A stretch of DNA of 13,098 nucleotides from Promethearchaeota archaeon. Its GTDB lineage: Archaea; Asgardarchaeota; Lokiarchaeia; Sigynarchaeales; SOKP01. Under the pieces are notes generated by a model. That model ran no database searches. It saw only the letters and a program-made list of their open reading frames with translations, and was not told where the DNA came from. Each line of letters opens with the position of its first letter. Position 1 is the stretch's first letter. This document shows positions 7,132-13,098 of this stretch, piece after piece. The stretch lies in assembly GCA_016839905.1 (NCBI GenBank), contig JAEOTJ010000357.1, forward strand, positions 1 through 13,098, in the 5' to 3' direction. The position numbers and the translations under genes are program-made.

Positions 7132-8064
7132 TTGAGAGTTATTAAAAGTTTAATGGATCCAGACGAGAATATTCTTTGGGATAAGACCCGTTCCCCTAAT
7201 AAAAAATTAGAGAGGGTTTATGTCATTACAAACAAGAGAATCTATTATAAATCCCTAAAGAATCGAAACAAGAACTTTCCAATAGGACATAAGGACATCA
7301 TTAGAAAAAGTGGCGATATCGTAATAATAGAAAGATTAGGGGTTAGTGTTAGACGATCACAACGTCGGCAAGGTGGAATGGTTTCAATGGTTCCTTTATC
7401 TGTTAAGTTTTACGTGCTTAATATCTATAATAGGTTCGGACTGATGAGTTCCCCTTATCTCAAATTTTACGGTCTTGGTGAAGAAATCACTAATGAAATA
7501 ATGACTATTCTTGGAAATTATGATTCTATCCCGGATGATTATAAAGAGTCATTTGAAAAAAAAATGCGTGAAAATAATCTAATTACGGATCAGAGTCGCC
7601 CCCTAAATGATTATCAACTTAATTCAACTGGATTTAACCCTCCCCCTCTTTCTCAAAATTCTCAGGATCAAGATCAACAATCCCTCGCACCTCAAATTAG
7701 AACAACAGTGATCTCTCGACTACCTGCAACTCAATCGGCTCCCGTTCCAATCCAATCCGAACCTCAACCTCAAAATTATCAACAACAATCACCCCCGGTA
7801 CATATAGAAGCTTCACGAGAAGTATATATTTCAAAGGAATTTGACAAACCAGATACTACCGAAAATGTTACTGAAATTCTAAAAGCTATAGATGAAAATC
7901 TTTATTATGGAATGAATTGCTTATATTGTAATAAAAATCTAACAAGTTATAAAGAAGATATTCATTATTGTGAAAATTGTGGGGCATACTACCATGAAAG
8001 TTGTTTAAATAATATGATGAGAGAAGGTGTATGCTTAGGATGCAATAAAGTTGTATTACAGTAA
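7132..8064 (+). CDS. PH-like domain protein with Pro/Gln-rich linker and C4HC3 zinc finger
   Basis: 310 residues. Residues 8-128 resemble a bacterial/archaeal PH-like domain: an acidic start (DPDENILWD), then the beta-hairpin signature RVYVITNKRIYY (28-39), further strands, and a closing helix (EEITNEIMTILGNY). Residues 150-225 are a Pro/Gln/Ser-rich disordered linker. The C-terminus (263-304) is a zinc finger of spacing C-x2-C-x13-C-x2-C-x4-H-x2-C-x9-C-x2-C, the C4HC3 order seen in PHD and RING-CH fingers. PH-like domains often bind membranes or peptides; RING-type fingers recruit ubiquitin E2 enzymes, and some Asgard archaea encode ubiquitin systems. Whether this finger does so is unknown. 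The start is TTG 7132 (preceded by GGTAGAAAAGG) or ATG 7153; the latter begins right at the domain. Confidence 0.8.
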   Translation: MRVIKSLMDPDENILWDKTRSPNKKLERVYVITNKRIYYKSLKNRNKNFPIGHKDIIRKSGDIVIIERLGVSVRRSQRRQGGMVSMVPLSVKFYVLNIYNRFGLMSSPYLKFYGLGEEITNEIMTILGNYDSIPDDYKESFEKKMRENNLITDQSRPLNDYQLNSTGFNPPPLSQNSQDQDQQSLAPQIRTTVISRLPATQSAPVPIQSEPQPQNYQQQSPPVHIEASREVYISKEFDKPDTTENVTEILKAIDENLYYGMNCLYCNKNLTSYKEDIHYCENCGAYYHESCLNNMMREGVCLGCNKVVLQ

Positions 8065-8208
8065 AATATCTCATAGTAATTATTATTAAAATTTGAAGTC
8101 AAGTTTAACATTTTGAAAAGAAAAACTTTTTATTAAAAATCATCTAATTTTTTAATATAACGTATTTTAACGGAAATCAAAATAACTACAATTATCTTAG
8201 GTTTAAAA

Positions 8209-8916
8209 ATGGCTACTAAAAACGGTGGATTTGCGCTAACAGGATTTAGAAGCGTATCTTACCGGAGTGGTACGGTATATAATTGGTTTACTAAGAGATT
8301 ATATGACCAAAATAAAAAATTCTCAATGATTTCTAATCTTATTGGGAAACATAAGACCGTGCTTGATCTCCCGTGTGGCACTGGATTTTTAGCTCGTCAT
8401 TTACATCCATCGGTAGATTATACAGGGTGGGATTTAAATCGTCGTTTTTTAAATAAGGTAAAAATTGATTCGCGTAGGGGGAAAATTAAGCCAAATAAAA
8501 TTACACTAAAACAAAAAAATATATTTGATTTTAATGATTATCCAATAGAGAAAATGGATTTCATCGTTTTTTGCGATATTTTACACCATATTTATCCTAA
8601 ACATAGTGAATTGGTGGAAAAAGCTAAAGATCACGCAGAGCGCATAATAATATGCGAGCCTATAGCGGTGAAACCAGATGAAATTACTGCTCATGATAGA
8701 TTTGGAAGATTTTTTGTGACTTTATCGAGGTTTTTTCCAGAGAGATTATTAAGATTTGTTGATTTCATGTTGGCTGATAATGATGGTATCAACTCATATG
8801 AAAATCGATCAAGTTGGAAACATGATGAGAATAGTATCAAAGAGTTATATAGAAGCTTTGGTATTAATGAGATTTACAATCTTGATGATGATTATATTGG
8901 TATTTGGAAATCATAA
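8209..8916 (+). CDS. Class I SAM-dependent methyltransferase
   Basis: 235 residues with a Rossmann methyltransferase core. Motif I is VLDLPCGTG (51-59), Asp75 ends strand beta-2 (YTGWDLN) and would contact the SAM ribose, the adenine-contact region is KQKNIFDF (101-108), and motif IV-like CDILHHI (122-128) follows. An N-terminal segment (residues 1-45) and a helical insert (AHDRFGRFF... FPERLLRFVDFML, 161-188) probably form the substrate cap. The HH after motif IV is common in enzymes acting on small molecules or lipids, but the substrate cannot be read from sequence. The start ATG 8209 has TTAGGT a few bases upstream, and a TATA-like TTAATATAA lies near 8151. It is followed by the permuted GTPase 121 bases downstream on the same strand. 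Confidence 0.88.
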   Translation: MATKNGGFALTGFRSVSYRSGTVYNWFTKRLYDQNKKFSMISNLIGKHKTVLDLPCGTGFLARHLHPSVDYTGWDLNRRFLNKVKIDSRRGKIKPNKITLKQKNIFDFNDYPIEKMDFIVFCDILHHIYPKHSELVEKAKDHAERIIICEPIAVKPDEITAHDRFGRFFVTLSRFFPERLLRFVDFMLADNDGINSYENRSSWKHDENSIKELYRSFGINEIYNLDDDYIGIWKS

Positions 8917-9037
8917 TTAATTATATTATCAAGGTTAATAGCTTCTCTCTAAATTATAAAGGGTTTAATATATTAATATTAATACAAAGAATACCAATAT
9001 TATATCAAATAAAAAAAATTATTTTGTTAGATCAGAT

Positions 9038-9868
9038 TTGAGAATTACTCTTAGTTTATGGGATATTGGAGGTCAAGAACGATTTAATTTTTTTAAAACG
9101 GACTTTTTTAGAGGGTGTGCCGCTGTTGGCTTAGTGTTTGACATTACTCGACCAGACACATTTGAAAAAATTGATGACTTTTTTCAAGAGATCCGTGAGA
9201 GATCTGGAAATATCCCAATCGTTTTAGTGGGAAATAAAACAGATTTAAAAGAATCTGTAGGAGTTACCATTACTCGTGAAGAAATTCTCCAAAAGGTTAA
9301 TCAATACAATTTATTTGAATATATTGAAACTTCCGCTTTAGAAGATATTAAAGTAAAAGAACTTTTTAACCGGTTATCTATTATTTCCTTGTTAGATTTG
9401 CGTCCCAGACTTGGAGAATTTGTGAATGAAAATCATTTTAGGTTTAAAGTTTTATTATTAGGTGCGGCTGCTGTTGGAAAATCCTCACTTATAAAAACTT
9501 TTGTTGATAAGAATCTTAACTTAGATTATAAATTAACCATAGGTCTTGATTTTATGACACAAAACTTTGAAATTCTTGATGATGATATCCCAAATGAAGT
9601 ACGAGACATCATTCAAAATGCGATATCAAGTTTAAAAAAGAAGAAAAAAGAAGTTATTATTAATTATGAAAGTCAAAAATCCGACTTAGTAATCAAAGAA
9701 CCAGTAGTAAATGAAACAATAACACGTGATATTACAGAAGAAATACAAAAAGATGATTTAAATCGTAATAAACAAAAAAGTTTTCCAAAGATATATCTCT
9801 TTTTAGCGTTTATAATTCTTGGAATTATTTCTATATTAAGTATTATCATTATATTTAATTCTTTGTAA
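9038..9868 (+). CDS. Circularly permuted Ras-like GTPase with C-terminal membrane anchor
   Basis: 276 residues. The G motifs occur in the order G3 WDIGGQE (8-14), G4 NKTD (66-69), G5 ETSAL (97-101), then G1 GAAAVGKSS (142-150) and G2 with Thr167 (KLTIGLDF). Every motif is canonical, including the catalytic Gln13. The chain begins at strand beta-3 and ends after beta-2, so a normal Ras fold is opened between those strands, and old C- and N-termini are joined by a short linker (LDLRPRLGEFVNENHF, 119-134). A charged, partly coiled segment (184-248) leads to one hydrophobic helix (about 253-273) ending three residues from the terminus: a tail anchor. No ATG exists in the open frame (from 8969); TTG 9038 is the only standard start, with no clear ribosome-binding site, so the true start may lie slightly upstream at a rare codon. 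The upstream 121 bases contain no P-loop in any frame. Confidence 0.88.
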   Translation: MRITLSLWDIGGQERFNFFKTDFFRGCAAVGLVFDITRPDTFEKIDDFFQEIRERSGNIPIVLVGNKTDLKESVGVTITREEILQKVNQYNLFEYIETSALEDIKVKELFNRLSIISLLDLRPRLGEFVNENHFRFKVLLLGAAAVGKSSLIKTFVDKNLNLDYKLTIGLDFMTQNFEILDDDIPNEVRDIIQNAISSLKKKKKEVIINYESQKSDLVIKEPVVNETITRDITEEIQKDDLNRNKQKSFPKIYLFLAFIILGIISILSIIIIFNSL

Positions 9869-9974
9869 GAACATTTCTACTCCTATTTGATAATTATTAT
9901 ATATAATTTTTTAAACAAAAAAAAAAAATAAATCATATTTCATTTTTTCATATTATTATTTTTTGGTGAAAAAT

Positions 9975-10190
9975 TTGAGTAATGTGGAAAAACTTCAAGA
10001 AGAAGTCGATAAAATATTAGATGAAAGAGATGCTTTGGAAGAGAAATGTGACTCTTTGCCGGAATGTGAAGAAGATGATGGCTGTGATAAGTGTAGCACT
10101 TATAAGAAAATATCAGAACTAGACGAAAAAATCGAAGAATTAGAGGAAAAAATAGAAGAATTATTAGGAGACGAAGAAGGAGAAGAATAA
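9975..10190 (+). CDS. Short acidic coiled-coil protein with a four-cysteine hairpin
   Basis: 71 residues if started at TTG 9975. GGTGA at 9965-9969 is an ideal archaeal ribosome-binding site five bases ahead, which decides this start over the upstream in-frame TTG 9963 and GTG 9966. Two heptad-patterned helices (about 3-24 and 43-66, e.g. ISELDEKIEELEEKIEELL) flank a short loop with cysteines at 25, 31, 37 and 40 (C-x5-C-x5-C-x2-C), ending in an acidic tail. The likely shape is an antiparallel helical hairpin pinned by zinc or disulfides. I recognise no family. It follows the permuted GTPase on the same strand (106-base gap) and has a terminator-like region after it. Confidence 0.72.
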   Translation: MSNVEKLQEEVDKILDERDALEEKCDSLPECEEDDGCDKCSTYKKISELDEKIEELEEKIEELLGDEEGEE

Positions 10191-10205
10191 ATCTTTTATT
10201 TATGA

Positions 10206-10256
10206 CCTATTTTTTTTACACTTTTTCTTTTTTTTATTTTTAAATAGGGTGTTTTT
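10206..10256 (+). terminator. T-rich terminator with inverted repeat
   Basis: CCTATTT (10206-10212) and AAATAGG (10242-10248) are complementary and enclose a loop with several runs of five to eight T; a further T6 follows at 10252-10257. Oligo-T tracts after a stop codon are the usual archaeal termination signal. It closes the 8.2-10.2 kb rightward group. Confidence 0.5.
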
Positions 10257-10401
10257 TCTCAATTAAAACAATCGATAAATGAGTGTTTATTTTCAGCTCT
10301 GCATTATAGAAAGATAAAATATTAAAATAAGAAAAAAATAAAAGAAGGTTAAAGAAAGCAATTTTTAATATAATTTCATTGAATTATTTAACCAACACTA
10401 A

Positions 10402-11706
10402 CTATACGGAAAGTTTATAAAATTGCCTTAATGCCATACTCATTATATAACTCTGAATCTGTCTAGATCCTCCAACGATTTCCTGAATACTTGATATGCC
10501 AAGTAAATCCTGCATTAAAGTATTATCACATAAACCAGCACCACCCATCACGTTAGCAGCTTCATAACATACTTCTTGAGCTAATTTTGTACAACCATAT
10601 TTAAATTGACTGGCTGAAGCAACCATTGCTTGAGCAATATTAGTTGGTAATTCTCCTCCAAATTTTTCTAATTTTTCATCATAAGTCTCACAGAATCTTA
10701 ATAAACCTAGAGTTATATTTGTAGTTCTTGCCCATAGATCAGTAAGTAAGAATCCCACTCCTTGGTGAAGTAGTATAATCTGTTCAAATTGTTTTCTTAA
10801 ATTCGCATAAATTGCAGCATGAGAAATAGCATTCCAACATTCTGCTACGCTCATCATTGCAATTCCTATTCTTTCTGGCACCAAACCTTCAAATAAGTGA
10901 TCTCTTCCTGTTCCTATGCCTCCTAAGACATATTCTTTAGGAACTTTTATGTTTTCAAATTTTTCTTTACCTAGAAATATTTTAGGTACTCCTGGAATAA
11001 GCACTCTTTCACAGCTCCAACCGTCCCAAGATGTATTTATAAGGAATTGAGCCATTGTATCTCCATTATTTTGTTCCGCTGTAGCATATGCTGTAGCCCA
11101 TTTTGCTATGGGTGCATTAGTATTAAATATTTTATCTCCATTTAATATGAAACTACCATCTTCTTGCGGATCGCATGTTGTTAGCATGTGAACGGCATCA
11201 GATCCTCTTTCTGGCTCAGTAATACAAATACAACCATTGCTTTGACCGGTTAATAATTCTTTTAAAGCATCCTGTCTTATTTGGATATTATCATGATGAT
11301 GATGAATTGGAGTAAGCGACAACACAGTAGCTCCAGTAGCCATATTAAATTGAGGGTCAAACATATCTAAAGCTAATGATAGCATTAATTCTGATGCTGC
11401 CCCATAATTTTTCCAAGGTAGATCAATATAATCATAATTATAATTCCGTGTAATATAACCTTGCTTACCGAAAGCTCCCACCCAATCATAGATATTTTCA
11501 TCAGGACCATGAGTGATATTATTCTTTTTTTCAAAACGCATGCAGAATCGCTGTAATTTTTTAAGATAATTCATGTCTTTCTGTTTCAAATATGGCATTA
11601 AGTTATTATTCAAGAAATTATATCGATTTTTTAAACTTAATTTTTCAAGAATTTCGTCATTAATAGCTTGTGCTAAATATCTAGTTTTCTTTTCTTCTTC
11701 TAACAT
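10402..11706 (-). CDS. Acyl-CoA dehydrogenase, isovaleryl/long-chain-type active site
   Basis: 434 residues of the flavin-dependent acyl-CoA dehydrogenase family, which introduces the alpha-beta double bond into acyl-CoA thioesters. Visible family motifs: CITEPERGSD (161-170), NGDKIFNTNAP (189-199), R/Q-rich helix LRKQFEQIILLHQGV (303-317), ANVMGGAGL (384-392), and a C-terminal VGGSRQIQ (411-418). The usual catalytic Glu of medium-chain enzymes (IYEGT) is Gly here, but Glu278 in LVPERIGIA sits where isovaleryl-CoA and long-chain enzymes keep theirs, so activity is expected. A histidine run IHHHHD (134-139) is unusual. The extra ~50 residues at the N-terminus are charged. Start ATG 11706 has GTGA at a suitable distance. 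No electron-transfer flavoprotein or thiolase gene is nearby. Chain-length preference cannot be told. Confidence 0.93.
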   Translation of the reverse strand: MLEEEKKTRYLAQAINDEILEKLSLKNRYNFLNNNLMPYLKQKDMNYLKKLQRFCMRFEKKNNITHGPDENIYDWVGAFGKQGYITRNYNYDYIDLPWKNYGAASELMLSLALDMFDPQFNMATGATVLSLTPIHHHHDNIQIRQDALKELLTGQSNGCICITEPERGSDAVHMLTTCDPQEDGSFILNGDKIFNTNAPIAKWATAYATAEQNNGDTMAQFLINTSWDGWSCERVLIPGVPKIFLGKEKFENIKVPKEYVLGGIGTGRDHLFEGLVPERIGIAMMSVAECWNAISHAAIYANLRKQFEQIILLHQGVGFLLTDLWARTTNITLGLLRFCETYDEKLEKFGGELPTNIAQAMVASASQFKYGCTKLAQEVCYEAANVMGGAGLCDNTLMQDLLGISSIQEIVGGSRQIQSYIMSMALRQFYKLSV

Positions 11707-11893
11707 CTATGTCACTTAATTTTATTTTAATTTCATTAGATTGATTTTATACATAAGAGAATATGCTTTTATTTATATTATTTTTTAATTAATAAGCTAA
11801 ATGATTTTTAGAAGAAAAGATTTTATCTAATAATTAAGTTATAATCCTTCTATTTTCCTTGATACGCTTTAATCTTATATCTTTTTTAAGATA

Positions 11894-12064
11894 TTATTCT
11901 TTTTTTGAATTTTTTTCTTGATTTTCTTTTTCAAGATAAAATTGTATTATTTTTTCGTTAGGTGGTTTTTTTTCTATTATTTTTAAGGTGTCTTCTATAC
12001 TTAGGAAAACATTATGATAATCTTCATGATCTTCTTTTTCTTCTTTTTCTTCTTTTTCACTCAT
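11894..12064 (-). CDS. 56-residue charged protein, unknown
   Basis: ATG 12064 to TAA 11894 encodes 56 residues: an N-terminal Glu/Lys-rich run (MSEKEEKEEKEDHEDYHN), a short helix with hydrophobic positions (VFLSIEDTLKIIEKKPP) and a charged tail (EKIIQFYLEKENQEK). AGGTAA about nine bases upstream could serve as ribosome-binding site. It lies 62 bases after the longin/roadblock gene on the same strand, so it may be co-transcribed. The codon pattern and clean start argue for a real gene, but low complexity makes this uncertain. No family recognised. Confidence 0.55.
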   Translation of the reverse strand: MSEKEEKEEKEDHEDYHNVFLSIEDTLKIIEKKPPNEKIIQFYLEKENQEKNSKKE

Positions 12065-12126
12065 ATTTATTACCTAAATTAGCATTAAATTAAAAATTTT
12101 TTATATAAAATTTTATAATTTTTTTT

Positions 12127-12873
12127 TTAACAGATTAATTTTCGCAGTCTATTTGAAAATTTTTTTGAAATTATCAATCCTGTTTCAAAAGGACAATTTT
12201 TTTTGAATTGAATTACAGACATATAAGAATCAATTCCAACTAGGCTTAAAATACCGAAATCTTCTAGTGTAATTAATTCATTAATTTTATTATTACCTAC
12301 AATAAAACGCCCTTCAAGAAGTCTAATAATCTCAGAAAGAACGTTTGGATTTAAAAATGAAACGATAATCCTTCCAGTCTGCGTTAATAAAGCAGAAGAT
12401 ATGACAAAAGAAGAAAATGTATGAAGTTCATTAAAAATATTTAATAAATCCTTCTGAACTTCTTCTGAAATTAGCTTTTTGCTTACTTCCAAAATACTCT
12501 GAATATTTTTCTCAAAATCAAGAAATTCTGAGATTTCTCCATTAAAATTGTCTGTTAATGATTCCAAATTAAATCTTTCTAAGAATTGCTTCTTTATTTC
12601 TCTTAATTGGCTCCTAAGCTCAACTAAATTATCTGTTCTATCGCTAAATAATGCAAATAATAATTCTTCATTTTTAATTTTCTCTATTTCGAATATGAAT
12701 CTGAAAGGTCCAACTTCGATCTCTGATAATTTTTCAGTTTTTAAAGTTTCTTTTACAAAGCTAAAGATAGCACTCAAAAATCCGCTAGTAGAATTAACGT
12801 TAAAAATATCTTCATATGTCTTATAGAAGATTAATTCTCCAGTGTTCTTCATGATAAAGATATTTTTAATCAT
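12127..12873 (-). CDS. Longin-like plus roadblock-like domain protein
   Basis: 248 residues. The N-terminal half (1-105) begins with the longin-type hairpin MIKNIFIMKNTGELIFYKTY, followed by a helix (GFLSAIFSFVKETLK), strands (VGPFRFIFEIEK, ELLFALFSDR) and the long helix ELRSQLREIKKQFLERF, matching a longin fold. After a helical linker (about 110-150), the C-terminal part (152-248) has roadblock-like features: a helix (ELHTFSSFVISSALLTQTG), the hairpin RIIVSF, helix LSEIIRLLEGRF, and strands FGILSLVG and SVIQFKK. Both folds are building blocks of GTPase regulators in eukaryotes (adaptor subunits, Rag/Rab exchange complexes) and are expanded in Asgard genomes. Assignment is from pattern, not alignment. 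Start ATG 12873 lies about 25 bases from a TATA box, so the mRNA may be nearly leaderless. Confidence 0.7.
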   Translation of the reverse strand: MIKNIFIMKNTGELIFYKTYEDIFNVNSTSGFLSAIFSFVKETLKTEKLSEIEVGPFRFIFEIEKIKNEELLFALFSDRTDNLVELRSQLREIKKQFLERFNLESLTDNFNGEISEFLDFEKNIQSILEVSKKLISEEVQKDLLNIFNELHTFSSFVISSALLTQTGRIIVSFLNPNVLSEIIRLLEGRFIVGNNKINELITLEDFGILSLVGIDSYMSVIQFKKNCPFETGLIISKKFSNRLRKLIC

Positions 12874-12895
12874 ATTCTTTAAAAAATTTTATATT

Positions 12896-12911
12896 CGCTT
12901 ATATATTGAAA
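12896..12911 (-). promoter_or_regulatory. Candidate BRE/TATA for the longin/roadblock gene
   Basis: On the minus strand the sequence reads TTTCAATATATAAGCG. The TATATAAG core is centred about 28 bases from the ATG at 12873, which places transcription start at or within a few bases of the start codon and predicts a leaderless or very short-leader transcript. Confidence 0.45.
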
Positions 12912-13014
12912 TATTAAAAATACTTTTACTTTAATCTTTCTATCCTTCATAAAATTTTAAAAAAAATATTATTAAAATAAAAACTATCAGGAGATAAAAA
13001 ATGAAGATTATAAC

Positions 13015-13098
13015 TCAAAAACCATCGAATTTTGCCCATTCATCCTCTTCTTCCTCCTCTTCCTCCTCCTCTTCATCCTCTTCCTCCTCAAACTTAAC
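13015..13098 (-). CDS. Acidic C-terminal tail of a gene entering from the right (probable)
   Basis: Reading leftward from the edge, an open frame encodes an almost pure Glu/Asp run followed by DEWAKFDGF and a TGA at 13015-13017; the sequence after the stop is T-rich, as expected for an archaeal 3' end. This would be the C-terminus of a minus-strand gene, in line with the three genes to its left. The rival reading is a plus-strand gene starting at ATG 13001 after AGGAGAT (12989-12995), encoding MKIITQKPSNFAH and then 17 serines. Glu-rich genes cast such serine-rich shadows, as seen at the left end of this window, which is why I favour the minus strand, but only by a small margin. Confidence 0.5.
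   Translation of the reverse strand, partial: VKFEEEEDEEEEEEEEEEDEWAKFDGF

Noticed and set aside
9038..9868. Remnant of a tandem two-GTPase protein
   Set aside because: There is exactly one copy of each G motif, the linker between halves is short, and no P-loop sequence is found upstream in any frame.
10191..10401. Possible small RNA or short gene in the spacer after the coiled-coil gene
   Set aside because: Only open frames of about a dozen codons and T-rich terminator-like sequence on both sides; no folded GC-rich element.
10402..11706. Catalytically dead acyl-CoA dehydrogenase because the IYEGT Glu is missing
   Set aside because: Glu278 occupies the alternative catalytic position of the isovaleryl/long-chain enzymes, which also lack Glu at the C-terminal site.
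13001..13098. Plus-strand gene MKIITQKPSNFAH followed by poly-Ser
   Set aside because: Not excluded, only ranked second: the serine run is what an acidic minus-strand tail produces in the opposite frame. The good ribosome-binding site keeps it alive as an alternative.

Overview
The window (about 30% GC, very short intergenic spacers, archaeal ribosome-binding sites of the GGTGA/GGAG type, several TTG starts) looks like a piece of an Asgard archaeon genome, most like Lokiarchaeia. This is an inference. It rests on the mix of Ras-family small GTPases, a longin plus roadblock-like protein, a PH-like/zinc-finger protein and a proline-rich acidic protein, together with archaeal promoters and no bacterial operon signals. 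No 16S rRNA or other phylogenetic marker is present.

Layout. 1-899 (minus): 3' part-missing gene for an acidic, proline-rich protein. 1022-2029 (minus): two-helix membrane protein of unknown function. 2214-4565 (plus): MrfA/Hrq1-type DNA helicase with the C-terminal cysteine cluster. 4611-5159 (plus): Rab-like small GTPase with degenerate Mg2+-binding motifs. 5261-7041 (minus): a block of RNA-directed genes, namely a HepT/MntA type VII toxin-antitoxin pair, then a NYN-family nuclease with a small OB-fold-like partner. 7132-8064 (plus): PH-like domain, Pro/Gln-rich linker and C4HC3 zinc finger. 8209-8916 (plus): class I SAM methyltransferase. 9038-9868 (plus): a small GTPase whose motifs run G3-G4-G5-G1-G2, i.e. 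circularly permuted, with a C-terminal membrane anchor. 9975-10190 (plus): short coiled-coil protein with four cysteines at the hairpin. 10402-11706 (minus): acyl-CoA dehydrogenase. 11894-12064 (minus): 56-residue charged protein. 12127-12873 (minus): longin-like plus roadblock-like protein. 13015-13098 (minus, probable): acidic C-terminal tail of another gene.

Two small GTPases, a longin/roadblock protein (these folds build GTPase-regulating complexes) and a PH-like/zinc-finger protein within 9 kb suggest a locus concerned with GTPase signalling at membranes. The most unusual gene is the permuted, tail-anchored GTPase at 9038-9868: all five G motifs are intact, but the chain is opened just before strand beta-3. 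The GTPase at 4611-5159 contrasts with it, having conventional order but missing both Mg2+-coordinating side chains. The 5.3-7.0 kb block is different in character and may be a defence or stress cassette set between these genes.

No gene-free stretch exceeds about 250 bases. I saw no tRNA, rRNA, CRISPR array, insertion sequence or attachment site. The spacers are AT-rich and contain candidate TATA boxes, two notable dyads (2189-2205 and 6096-6136) and T-rich ends.
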